A stretch of 64,000 nt of DNA from Saccoglossus kowalevskii (lineage: Eukaryota > Hemichordata > Enteropneusta > Harrimaniidae): contig NW_003118060.1 in assembly GCF_000003605.2 (NCBI RefSeq), forward strand, positions 1-64,000. The letters run 5' to 3'. This document shows positions 11,311-23,400 of the stretch, one piece after another (positions within the stretch are counted from its first letter, which is position 1; each line of letters begins with the position of its first letter). The notes beneath the pieces were generated by a model. That model was not told the DNA's origin and searched no databases. It worked only from the letters and a program-made list of their open reading frames with translations. Made by a program: the position numbers and the translations under genes.

Positions 11311-14159
11311 AAGTTTCCTGGGTACCTGTCATGGATATCTGCCTAGAGGTTACGTTTCTTGGGTACCTGTCATGTATATCTGCCTAGAAGTTAAGTTTCC
11401 TGGGTACCTGTCATGGATATCTGCCTCCAAGTTAAGTTTCCTGGGTACCTGTCTTGGATATCTGCCTAGAAGTAAATTTTCCTGGGTACCTGTCATGTAT
11501 ATCTGCCTAGAAGTTAAGTTTTCTGGGTACCTGTCATGTATATCTGCCTAGAAGTTAAGTTTCCTGGCTACCTGTCATGGATATCTGCCTAGAAGGTAAG
11601 TTTCCTGGGTACCTGTCATGGATATCTGCCTCGAAGGTAAGTTTCCTTGGTACCTGTCATGGATAGCTGCCTAAAAGTTAAATTTCCTGGGTACCTGTCA
11701 TGTATATCTGCCTAGAAGTTAAGTTTCCTGGGTACCTGTCCGGGATATCTGCCTACAAGTTAAGTTTCTTGGGTACCTGTCATGGATATCTTCCTAGAAG
11801 TTAAGTTTCCTGGGTACCTGTCATGTATATCTGCTTAGAAGTCAAGTTTCCTGGGTAACTGTCATGTATATCTGCCAAGAAGTTAAGTTTCATGGGTACC
11901 TGTCATGGATATCTGCCAAGAGGTTAAGTTTCCAGGGTACCTGTCACAGATACCTGCCTAGAAGTTAAGTTTCCTGGGTACCTGTCATGTATATCTGCCT
12001 AGAAGTTAAGTTTCCTGGGTACCTGTCTTGGATATCTGCCTCCAAGTTAAGTTTCCTGGGTACCTGTCTTGGATATCTGCCTAGAAGTAAATTTTCCTGG
12101 GTACCTGTCATGTATATCTGCCTAGAAGTTAAGTTTTCTGGGTACCTGTCATGTATATCTGCCTAGAAGTTAAGTTTCCTGGCTACCTGTCATGGATATC
12201 TGCCTAGAAGGTAAGTTTCCTGGGTACCTGTCATGGATATCTGCCTCGAAGGTAAGTTTCCTTGGTACCTGTCATGGATAGCTGCCTAAAAGTTAAATTT
12301 CCTGGGTACCTGTCATGTATATCTGCCTAGAAGTTAAGTTTCTTGGGTACCTGTCATAGATATCTGCCAAGAAGTTAAGTTTCCTGTATAGCTGTCATGT
12401 ATATCTGCCTAGAAGTTAAGTTTCCTGGGTACCTGTCATGTATATCTGCTTAGAAGTTAAGTTTCCTGGGTACATGTCATGTATATCTGCCTAGAAGTTG
12501 AGTTTCCTGGGTACCTGTCATGGATATCTGCCAAGAAGTTAAGTTTCCTGGGTACCTGTCACAGATATCTGCCTAGAAGTTAAGTTTCCTGGGTACCTGT
12601 CATGGATATCTGCCTAGAAGTTAAGTTTTCAGTGTACCTGTCATGGATATCTGCCTCGAAGTTAAGTTTCCTGTCTACCTGTCATTTATATCTGCCTAGA
12701 AGTTAAGTTGCCTGCGTACCTGTCATGGATATCTGTCTATAAGTTGAGTTTTCTGGGTACCTGTCATGGATATCTGCCTAAAAGGTAAGTTTCCTGGGTA
12801 CCTGTCATGGATATATGCCTAGAAGGTAAGTTTTGTGGGTACCTGTCATGGATATCTGCCTAGAAGTTAAGTTTCCTGGGTACCTGTCATAGATATCTGC
12901 CTAGAAGTTAAGTTTCCTGGGTACCTGTCATGGATATCTGCCTAGAAGTTAAGTTCCTGGGTACCTGTCATGGATATCTGCTTAGAAGTTAAGTTTCCTG
13001 GGTACCTGTCATGGATATCTGCCTAGAAGGTAAGTTTCTTGGGTACCTGTCATGGATATCTGCCTAGAAGGTAAGTTTCCTGGGTACCTGTCATGGATAT
13101 CTGCCTAGAAGTTAAGTTTCTTGGGAACCTGTCATGAATATCTTACTAGAAGTTAAGTTTCCTGGGTACCTGTCATGTACATCTGCTTAGAAGTTAAGTT
13201 TCCTGGGTACCTGTCATGTATATCTGCCTACAAGTTAAGTTTCCTGGGTACCTGTCATGGATATCTGCCTAGAAGTTAAGTATCATGGGTACCTGTCATG
13301 TATATCTGCCTCGAAGTTAAGTTTGCTGGGTACCTATCATGTATATCTGCCTAGAAGTTAAGTTTCCTGGGTACCTGTCATGGATATCTGCCCAGAAGTT
13401 AAGTTTCCTGGGTACCTGCCATGGATATATGCCTAGAAGGTAAGTTTCCTGGATACCTGTCATGGATATCTGCCTAGAAGTAAAGTTTCCTGGGTACCTG
13501 TCATGTATATCTGCCTAGAAGTTAAGTTTCCTGGGTACCTGTCACGGATATCCGCCTAGAAGTTAAGTTTCCTGGGTACCTGTCATGGATATCTGCCTAG
13601 AGGTTACGTTTCTTGGGTACCTGTCATGTATATCTGCCTAGAAGTTAAGTTTCCTGGGTACCTGTCATGGATATCTGCCTCCAAGTTAAGTTTCCTGGGT
13701 ACCTGTCTTGGATATCTGCCTAGAAGTAAATTTTCCTGGGTACCTGTCATGTATATCTGCCTAGAAGTTAAGTTTTCTGGGTACCTGTCATGTATATCTG
13801 CCTAGAAGTTAAGTTTCCTGGGTACCTGTCATGGATATCTGCCTAGAAAGTAAGTTTCCTGGGTACCTGTCATGGATATCTGCCTCGAAAGTAAGTTTTC
13901 CTTTGGTACCTGTCATGGATAGCTGCCTAAAAGTTAAATTTCCTGGGTACCTGTTCATGTATATCTGCCTAGAATTAGTTTCCTGGGTACCTGTCCGGGA
14001 TATCTGCCAAGAAGTTAAGTTTCTGTATAGCTGTCATGTATATCTGCCTAGAAGTAAGTTTCCTGGGTACTGTCATGTATATCTGCTTAGAAGTTAAGTT
14101 TCCTGGGTACATGTCATATATATCTGCCTAGAAGTTAATTTTCCTGGGTACCTGTCATG

Positions 14160-14990
14160 GATATCTGCCAAGAAGTTAAGTTTCCTGGGTACCTGTCACA
14201 GATACCTGCCTAGAAGTTAAGTTTCCTGGGTACCTGTCATGGATATCTGCCTAGAAGTTAAGTTTCCAGGGTACCTGTCACGGATATCTGCCTCGAAGTT
14301 AAGTTTCCTGTCTACCTGTCATTTATATCTGCCTAGAAGTTAAGTTGCCTGCGTACCTGTCATGGATATCTGTCTATAAGTTGAGTTTTCTGGTTACCTG
14401 TCATGGATATCTGCCTAAAAGGTAAGTTTCCTGGGTACCTGTCATGGATTTATGCCTAGAAGGTAAGTTTTGTGGGTACCTGTCATGAATATCTGCCGAG
14501 AAGTTAAGTTTCCTGGGTACCCGTCATGGATATCTGCCTAGAAGGTAAGTTTCCTGGGTACCTGTCAAGGATATCTGCCTAGAAGGTAAGTTTCCTGGGT
14601 AGCTGTCATGTATATCTGCCTAGAAGTTAAGTTTCCTGGGTACCTGTCATAGATATCTGCCTAGAAGTTAAGTTTCCTGGGTACCTGTCATGGATATCTG
14701 CCTAGAAGTTAAGTTCCTGGGTACCTGTCATGGATATCTGCTTAGAAGATAAGTTTCCTGGGTACCTGTCATGGATATCTGCCTAGAAGGTAAGTTTCTT
14801 GGGTACTTGTCATGGATATCTGCCTAGAAGGTAAGTTTCCTGGGTACCTGTCATGGATATCTGCCTAGAAGTTAAGTTTCTTGGGAACCTGTCATGAATA
14901 TCTTACTAGAAGTTAAGTTTCCTGGGTACCTGTCATGTACATCTGCTTAGAAGTTAAGTTTCCTGGGTACCTGTCATGTATATCTGCCTA
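14160..14990 (+). repeat. Higher-order module B (exemplar)
   Basis: A run of about 20 monomers that starts like module A and then takes a different path. The order is: CACAGATACC; TCCAG; CCTCGAAG; CATTT with a GTTGCCTG ending; GTCTATAAG; CTAAAAGG; an ending in TTTTGTG; CCCGTCATGG; GTCAAGG; GTAGCTG; CATAGAT; the 40-bp AAGTTCCTG copy; GCTTAG; copies ending TTCTTG; GGAACCTGTCATGAATATC with TTACTAG; and GTACATCTGC. Full or partial copies start near 12,520, 17,420, 20,600, 32,170 and 53,430. The shared beginning with module A suggests that A and B diverged from one ancestral unit or recombine at that point. Confidence 0.85.
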
Positions 14991-15390
14991 GAAGTTAAGT
15001 TTCCTGGGTACCTGTCATGGATATCTGCCTAGAAGTTAAGTTTCATGGGTACCTGTCATGTATATCTGCCTCGAAGTTAAGTTTGCTGGGTACCTATCAT
15101 GTATATCTGCCTAGAAGTTAAGTTTCCTGGGTACCAGTCGTGGATATCCGCCTTGAAGTTAAGTTTCCAGGGTACCAGTCATAGATATCCGCCTAGAAGT
15201 TAAGTTTCCTGGGTACCTGTCATGGATATCTGCCTAGAAGTTAAGTTTCCTGGGTACCAGTCATGGATATCTGCCTAGAAGTTAAGTTTCCTGCATACCT
15301 GTCATGGATATCTGCATGGAAGGTAAGTTTCCTGGGTACCTGTCATGGATATCTGCCTAGAAGGTAAGTTTCCTGGGTACCTGTCATGTA
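14722..15390 (+). repeat. Block paired with 30,346-31,014 (offset 15,624)
   Basis: GAAGATAAG, TTGGGTACTTG, CCAGTCGTGG with ATCCGCCTTG, CCAGTCATAG and GCATGGAAGG occur in the same order at offset 15,624. The CCAGTC monomers are found only in these two places apart from one near 43,397. The right edge is where GCCAAG (15,395) faces GCCTAG (31,019). Confidence 0.85.
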
Positions 15391-15860
15391 TATCTGCCAA
15401 GAAGTTAAGTTTCATGGGTACCTGTCATGGATATCTGCCAAGAAGTTAAGTTTCCTGGGTACCTGTCACAGATACCTGCCTAGAAGTTAAGTTTCCTGGG
15501 TACCTGTCATGGATATCTGCCTAGAAGTTAAGTTTCCAGGGTACCTGTCATGGATATCTGTCAATAAGTTGAGTTTTCTGGGTACCTGTCATGGATATCT
15601 GCCTAAGTTTCCTAGGTACCTGTCATGGATATCTGCCTAGAAGTTAAGTTTCCTGGGTACCTGTCATGGATATCTGCCTAGAAGTTAAGTTTCCTGGGTA
15701 CCTGTCATGTATATCTGCCTCGAAGTTAAGTTTGCTGGGTACCTATCATGTATATCTGCCTAGAAGTTAAGTTTCCTGGGTACCTGTCATGGATATCTAT
15801 CAAGAAGGTAAGTTTCCTGGGTACCTGTCATGGATATCTGCCTAGAAGTTAAGTTTCCTG

Positions 15861-15894
15861 GGTACCTGTATATGCCTTGAAGGTAAGTTTCCTG
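15861..15894 (+). repeat. Second type of 34-bp deletion monomer (bases 10-16 lost)
   Basis: CCTGTCATGGATATATGCC is shortened to CCTGTATATGCC, again losing 7 bp. Only three copies were seen: here, near 49,445 and near 61,065. In all three the distance to the GTTATG/GCCGGG monomer downstream is the same (525, 526 and 526 bp). The one-base difference is explained by a single missing base near 16,134. The three therefore descend from one event that was copied together with its flanks. Confidence 0.9.
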
Positions 15895-18239
15895 GGTACC
15901 TGTCATGTATATCTGCCTCCAAGTTAAGTTTCTTGGGTACCTGTCATGGATATCTGCCAAGAAGTTAAGTTTCATGGGTACCTGTCATGGATATCTGCCC
16001 AGAAGTTAAGTTTCCTGTATAGCTGTCATGTATATCTGCCTAGAAGTTAAGTTTCATGGGTACCTGTCATGTATATCTGCCTAGAAGTTAATTTTCCCGG
16101 GTACCTGTCATGTATATCTGCCTAGAAGTTAAGTTTCTGGGTACCTGTCATGGATATCTGCTTAGAAGTTAAGTTTCCTGGGTACCTGTCATGGATATCT
16201 GTCTATAAGTTGAGTTTCCTGGGTACCTGTCATGGATATCTGCCTACAAGTTAAGTTTCCTGGGTACCTGTCATGTATATCTGCTTCCAAGTTAAGTTTC
16301 CTGGGTACCTGTCATGGATATCTGCCTAGAAGTTAATTTTCCTGGGTACTTGTCATGTATATCTGCCTAGAAGTTAAGTTTCCTGGGTATCTGTTATGTA
16401 TATCTGCCGGGAAGTTAAGTTTCCAGGGTACCTGTCATGGATATCTGCCTAGAAGCTAAGTTTCGTGGGTACCTGTCAAGGATATCTGCCTAGAAGTTAA
16501 GTTTCCTGGGTACCTGTCATGTATATCTGCCTCCAAGTTAAGTTTCTTGGGTACCTGTCATGTATATCTGCTTAGAAGTCAAGTTTCCTGGGTACCTGTC
16601 ATGTATATCTGCCAAGAGGTTAAGTTTCCTGGGTACCTGTCATGGATATCTGCCAAGAAGTTAAGTTTCCTGGGTACCTGTCACAAATACCTGCCTAGAA
16701 GTTAAGTTTCCTGGGTACCTGTCATGGATATCTGCCTAGAAGTTAAGTTTCCAGGGTACCTGTCATGGATATCTGCCTAGAAGTTAAGTTTCCTGTCTAC
16801 CTGTCATTTATATCTGCCTAGAAGTTAAGTTTCCTGCGTACCTGTCATGGATATCTGTCAATAAGTTGAGTTTTCTGGGTACCTGTCATGGATATCTGCC
16901 TAAGTTTCCTAGGTACCTGTCATGGATATCTGCCTAGAAGTTAAGTTTCCTGGGTACCTGTCATGGATATCTGCCTAGAAGTTAAGTTTCCTGGGTACCT
17001 GTCATGTATATCTGCCTCGAAGTTAAGTTTGCTGGGTACCTATCATGTATATCTGCCTAGAAGTTAAGTTTCCTGGGTACCTGTCATGGATATCTATCAA
17101 GAAGGTAAGTTTCCTGGGTACCTGTCATGGATATCAGCTTAGAAGTTAAGTTTCCTGGGTACCTGTCATGGATATATGCCTTGAAGGTAAGTTTCCTGGG
17201 TACCTGTCATGTATATCTGCCTCCAAGTTAAGTTTCTTGGGTACCTGTCATGGATATCAGCCAAGAAGTTAAGTTTCCTGTATAGCTGTCATGTATATCT
17301 GCCTAGAAGTTAAGTTTCCTGGGTACCTGTCATGTATATCTGCTTAGAAGTTAAGTTTCCTGGGTACATGTCATGTATATCTGCCTAGAAGTTAAGTTTC
17401 CTGGGTACCTGTCATGGATATCTACCAAGAAGTTAAGTTTCCTGGGTACCTGTCACAGATACCTGCCTAGAAGTTAAGTTTCCTGGGTACCTGTCATGGA
17501 TATCTGCCTAGAAGTTAAGTTTCCAGGGTACCTGTCATGGATATCTGCCTCGAAGTTAAGTTTCCTGTCTACCTGTCATTTATATCTGCCTAGAAGTTAA
17601 GTTGCCTGCGTACCTGTCATGGATATCTGTCTATAAGTTGAGTTTTCTGGGTACCTGTCATGGATATCTGCCTAAAAGGTAAGTTTCCTGGGTACCTGTC
17701 ATGTATATCTGCCTAGAAGTTAAGTTTCCTGGGTACCCGTCATGGATATCTGCCTAGAAGGTAAGTTTCCTGGGTACCTGTCAAGGATATCTGTCTAGAA
17801 GGTAAGTTTCCTGGGTAGCTGTCATGTATATCTGCCTAGAAGTTAAGTTTCCTGGGTACCTGTCATAGATATCTGCCTAGAAGTTAAGTTTCCTGGGTAC
17901 CTGTCATGGATATCTGCCTAGAAGTTAAGTTCCTGGGTACCTGTCATGGATATCTGCTTAGAAGTTAAGTTTCCTGGGTACCTGTCATGGATATCTGCCT
18001 AGAAGGTAAGTTTCTTGGGTACCTGTCATGGATATCTGCCTAGAAGGTAAGTTTCCTGGGTACCTGTCATGGATATCTGCCTAGAAGTTAAGTTTCTTGG
18101 GAACCTGTCATGAATATCTTACTAGAAGATAAGTTTCCTGGGTACCTGTCATGTACATCTGCTTAGAAGTTAAGTTTCCTGGGTACCTGTCATGTATATC
18201 TGCCTAGAAGTTAAGTTTCCTGGGTACCTGTCATGGATA

Positions 18240-18960
18240 TCTGCCTAGAAGTTAAGTTTCATGGGTACCTGTCATGTATATCTGCCTCGAAGTTAAGTTT
18301 GCTGGGTACCTATCTTGTATATCTGCCTAGAAGTTAAGTTTCCTGGGTACCTGTCATGGATATCTGCCTAGAAGTTAAGTTTCCTGGGTACCTGTCTTGG
18401 ATATCTGCCTAGAAGTAAATTTTCCTGGGTACCTGTCATGTATATCTGCCTAGAAGTTAAGTTTTCTGGGTACCTGTCATGTATATCTGCCTAGAAGTTA
18501 AGTTTCCTGGCTACCTGTCATGGATATCTGCCTAGAAGGTAAGTTTCATGGGTACCTGTCATGGATATCTGCCTAGAAGGTAAGTTTCCTGGGTACCTGT
18601 CATGGATAGCTGCCTAAAAGTTAAATTTCCTGGGTACCTGTCATGTATATCTGCCTAGAAGTTAAGTTTCCAGGGTACCTGTCCGAGATATCTGCCTACA
18701 AGTTAAGTTTCTTGGGTACCTGTCATGGATATCTTCCTAGAAGTTAAGTTTCCTGGGTACCTGTCATGTATATCTGCTTAGAAGTCAAGTTTCCTGGGTA
18801 CCTGTCATGTATATCTGCCAAGAAGTTAAGTTTCATGGGTACCTGTCATGGATATCTGCCAAGAAGTTAAGTTTCCTGGGTACCTGTCACAGATACCTGC
18901 CTAGAAGTTAAGTTTCCTGGGTACCTGTCATGGATATCTGCCTAGAAGTTAAGTTTCCAG
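18240..18960 (+). repeat. Block paired with 48,554-49,274 (offset 30,314)
   Basis: CTATCTTG (18,311 and 48,625) and GTCCGAG (18,681 and 48,995) share one offset, with the GTCTTGG, AGTAAAT, GCTACC and GATAGCTG monomers between them. Beyond 49,070 the partner carries a 5-bp tandem duplication of GTACC, which shifts the alignment by five. Confidence 0.8.
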
Positions 18961-19329
18961 GGTACCTGTCATGGATATCTGTCAATAAGTTGAGTTTTCT
19001 GGGTACCTGTCATGGATATCTGCCTAAGTTTCCTAGGTACCTGTCATGGGTATCTGCCTAGAAGTTAAGTTTCCTGGGTACCTGTCATGGATATCTGCCT
19101 AGAAGTTAAGTTTCCTGGGTACCTGTCATGTATATCTGCCTCGAAGTTAAGTTTCCTGGGTACCTATCATGTATATCTGCCTAGAAGTTAAGTTTCCTGG
19201 GTACCTGTCATGGATATCTGCCTAGAAGGTAAGTTTCCTGGGTACCTGTCATGGATATCTGCCTAGAAGTTAAGTTTCCTGGGTACCTGTCATGTATATC
19301 TGCCTAGAAGTTAAGTTTCCTGGGTACCT

Positions 19330-20420
19330 GTCATGGATATCTGCCTAGAAGTTAAGTTTCCTGGGTACCTGTCATGGATATCTGCCAAGAAGGTAAGTAT
19401 CCTGGGTACCTGTCATGTATATCTGCCTAGAAGTTAAGTTTCCTGGGTACCTGTCATGGATATCTGCATAGAAGTTAAGTTTCCTGGGTACCTGTCAAGG
19501 ATATCTGCCTAGAAGTTAAGTTTCATGGCTACCTGGCATGGATATCTGGCTAGAAGTTAAGTTTCCTTGGTACCTGTCATGGAGATCTGCCTAGAAGTTA
19601 AGTTTCCTGGGTACCTGTCATGGATATCTGCCTAAGTTTACTAGGTACCTGTCATGGATATCTGCCTAGAACTTAAGTTTCCTGGGTACCTGTCATGTAT
19701 ATCTGCCTCCAAGTTAAGTTCCTGGGTACCTGTCATGGATATCTGCCTAGAAGTTAATTTTCCTGGGTACTTGTCATGTATATCTCCCTAGAAGTTAAGT
19801 TTCCTGGGTACCTGTCATGGATATCTGCCTAAGTTTCCTGGGTACCTGTCATGGATATCTGCCTAGAAGTTAAGTTTCCTGGGTACCTGTCATGGATATC
19901 TGCCTAGAAGGTAAGTTTCCTGGGTACCTGTCATGGATATCTGCCTAGAAGTTAAGTTTCCTGGGTACCTGTCATGGATATCTGCCTAGAAGGTAAGTAT
20001 CCTGGGTACCTGTCATGTATATCTGCCTAGAAGTTAAGTTTCCTGGGTACCTGTCATGGATATCTGCATAGAAGTTAAGTTTCCTGGGTACCTGTTAAGG
20101 ATATCTGCCTAGAAGTTAAGTTTCCTGGCTACCTGGCATGGATATCTGGCTAGAAGTTAAGTTTCCTTGGTACCTGTCATGGAGATCTGCCTAGAAGTTA
20201 AGTTTCCTGGGTACCTGTCATGGATATCTGCCTAAGTTTACTAGGTACCTGTCATGGATATCTGCCTAGAACTTAAGTTTCCTGGGTACCTGTCATGTAT
20301 ATCTGCCTCCAAGTTAAGTTTCCTGGGTACCTGTCATGGATATCTGCCTAGAAGTTAATTTTCCTGGGTACTTGTCATGTATATCTGCCTAGAAGTTAAG
20401 TTTCCTGGGTACCTGTCATG
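19330..20420 (+). repeat. Higher-order module D, two tandem ~600-bp units
   Basis: Two successive units are spaced exactly 600 bp apart by their AGGTAAGTATCC monomers (19,391 and 19,991). Each carries the same private series: GCATAG; GTCAAGG or GTTAAGG; GCTACCTGGCATGG with GGCTAG; CTTGGTACC; CATGGAGATCTG; a 34-bp monomer with the TTTACTAGG junction; GAACTTAAG; CCTCCAAG; and an AATTTTCC copy followed by GTACTTGTC. The first unit has a 40-bp AAGTTCCTG copy where the second has a 41-bp one. This block recurs at 41,303-42,395 and, cut by the window end, at 63,411-64,000. A part of it recurs at about 31,170-31,410. Confidence 0.85.
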
Positions 20421-23400
20421 TATATCTGCCTAGAAGTTAAGTTTCTTGGGTACCTGTCATGGATATCTTCCTAGAAGTTAAGTTTATCTGGGTACCTGTC
20501 ATGTATATCTGCTTAGAAGTTAAGTTTCCTGGGTACATGTCATGTATATCTGTCTAGAAGTTAAGTTTCCTGGGTACCTGTCATGGATATCTGCCAAGAA
20601 GTTAAGTTTCCTGGGTACCTGTCACAGATACCTGCCTAGAAGTTAAGTTTCCTGGGTACCTGTCATGGATATCTGCCTAGAAGTTAAGTTTCCAGGGTAC
20701 CTGTCATGGATATCTGCCTCGAAGTTAAGTTTCCTGTCTACCTGTCATTTATATCTGCCTAGAAGTTAAGTTTCCTGCGTACCTGTCATGGATATCTGTC
20801 TATAAGTTGAGTTTTCTGGGTACCTGTCATGGATATCTGCCTAAAAGGTAAGTTTCCTGGGTACCTGTCATGGATATATGCCTAGAAGGTAAGTTTTGTG
20901 GGTACCTGTCATGGATATCTGCCTAGAAGTTAAGTTTCCTGGGTACCCGTCATGGATATCTGCCTAGAAGGTAAGTTTCCTGGGTACCTGTCAAGGATAT
21001 CTGCCTAGAAGGTAAGTTTCCTGGGTAGCTGTCATGTACATCTGCTTAGAAGTTAAGTTTCCTGGGTACCTGTCATGTATATCTGCCTAGAAGTTAAGTT
21101 TGCTGGGTACCTGTCATGGATATCTGCCTAGAAGTTAAGTTTGCTGGGTACCTATCATGTATATCTGCCTAGAAGTTAAGTTTCCTGGGTACCTGTTATG
21201 GATATCTGCCCAGAAGTTAAGTTTCCTGGGTACCTGCCATGGATATATGCCTAGAAGGTAAGTTTCCTGGGTAGCTGTCATGTATATCTGCCTAGAAGTT
21301 AAATTTCCTGGGTACCTGTCACGGATATCTGCCCAGAAGTTAAGTTTCCTGGGTACCTGCCATGGGTATCTGCCTAGAAGGTAAGTTTCCTGGGTACCTG
21401 TCATGTATATCTGCCTAGAAGTTAAGTTTGCTGGGTACCTGTCATGGATATCTGCCTAGAAGTTAAGTTTGCTGGGTACCTATCATGTATATCTGCCTAG
21501 AAGTTAAGTTTCCTGGGTACCTGTCATGGATATCTGCCCAGAAGTTAAATTTCCTGGGTACCTGTCATTTATATCTGCCTAGAAGTAAATTTTCCTGGGT
21601 ACCTGTCATGTATATCTGCCTAGAAGTTAAGTTTTCTGGGTACCTGTCATGTATATCTGCCTAGAAGTTAAGTTTCCTGGGTACCTGTCCGGGATATCTG
21701 CCTACAAGTTAAGTTTCTTGGGTACCTGTCATGGATATCTTCCTAGAAGTTAAGTTTCCTGGGTACCTGTCATGTATATCTGCTTAGAAGTCAAGTTTCC
21801 TGGGTACCTGTCATGTATATCTGCCAAGAAGTTAAGTTTCATGGGTACCTGTCATGGATATCTGCCAAGAAGTTAAGTTTCCTGGGTACCTGACACATAT
21901 ACCTGCCTAGAAGTTAAGTTTCCTGGGTACCTGTCATGGATATCTGCATAGAAGTTATGTTTCCAGGGTACCTGTCATGGATATCTGCCTAGAAGTTAAG
22001 TTTCCTGTCTACCTGTCATTTATATCTGCCTAGAAGTTAAGTTTCCTGCGAACCTGTCATGGATATCTGTCAATAAGTTGAGTTTTCTGGGTACCTGTCA
22101 TGGATATCTGCCTAAGTTTCCTAGGTACCTGTCATGGATATCTGCCTAGAAGTTATGTTTCCTGGGTACCTGTCATGGATATCTGCCTAGAAGTTAAGTT
22201 TCCTGGGTACCTGTCATGTATATCTGCCTCGAAGTTAAGTTTGCTGGGTACCTATCATGTATATCTGCCTAGAAGTTAAGTCTCCTGGGTACCTGTCATG
22301 GATATCTGCCTGGAAGTTAAGTTTCCTGGGTACCTGTCATGGATATATGCCTTGAAGGTAAGTTTCCTGGGTACCTGTCATGTATATCTGCCTCCAAGTT
22401 AAGTTTCTTGGGTACCTGTCATGGATATCTGCCAAGAAGTTAAGTTTCCTGTATAGCTGTCATGTATATCTGCCTAGAAGTTAAGTTTCCTGGGTACCTG
22501 TCACAGATACCTGCCTAGAAGTTAAGTTTCCTGGGTACCTGTCATGGATATCTGCTTAGAAGTTAAGTTTCCTGGGTACCTGTCATGGATATCTGCCTAG
22601 AAGGTAAGTTTCTTGGGTACCTGTCATGGATATCTGCCTAGAAGGTAAGTTTCCTGGGTACCTGTCATGGATATCTGCCTAGAAGTTAAGTTTCTTGGGA
22701 ACCTGTCATGAATATCTTACTAGAAGTTAAGTTTCCTGGGTACCTGTCATGTATATCTGCCTAGAAGTTAAGTTTGCTGGGTACCTGTCATGGATATCTG
22801 CCTAGAAGTTAAGTTTCATGGGTACCTGTCATGTATATCTGCATCGAAGTTAAGTTTGCTGGGTACCTATCATGTATATCTGCCTAGAAGTTAAGTTTCC
22901 TGGGTACCTGTCATGGATATCTGCCCAGAAGTTAAGTTTCCTGGGTACCTGTCATGGATATATGCCTAGAAGGTAAGTTTCCTGGGTACCTGTCATGGAT
23001 ATCTGCCTAGAAGTAAAGTTTCCTGGGTACCTGTCATGTATATCTGCCTAGAAGTTAAGTTTCCTGGGTACCTGTCACGGATATCCGCCTAGAAGTTAAG
23101 TTTCCTGGGTACCTGTCATGGATATCTGCCTAGAGGTTACGTTTCCTGGGTACCTGTCATGTATATCTGCCTAGAAGTTAAGTTTCCTGGGTACCTGTCA
23201 TGGATATCTGCCTCCAAGTTAAGTTTCCTGGGTACCTGTCTTGGATATCTGCCTAGAAGTAAATTTTCCTGGGTACCTGTCATGTATATCTGCCTAGAAG
23301 TTAAGTTTTCTGGGTACCTGTCATGTATATCTGCCTAGAAGTTAAGTTTCCTGGGTACCTGTCCGGGATATCTGCCTAGAAGTAAATTTTCCTGGGTACC

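Noticed and set aside
13831-14097. Open frame of 88 codons on the plus strand
   Set aside because: It coincides with a cluster of one-base indels that shifts frame and so avoids the usual stops. The peptide is still the satellite repeat.
15787-15975. Minus-strand open frame of 62 codons, identical in peptide to one at 49,370-49,558
   Set aside because: Identity reflects the copied block with the CCTGTATATGCC deletion, which shifts frame past the stops. There is no evidence of coding constraint.
21135-21404. Open frame of 89 codons on the minus strand (the longest ATG-initiated frame)
   Set aside because: The translation is just the monomer read in its three frames (41 is not a multiple of 3), giving a repeating peptide of about 41 residues per 123 bp. 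It is open only because local variants remove consensus stops. It has no unique domain and no start context.
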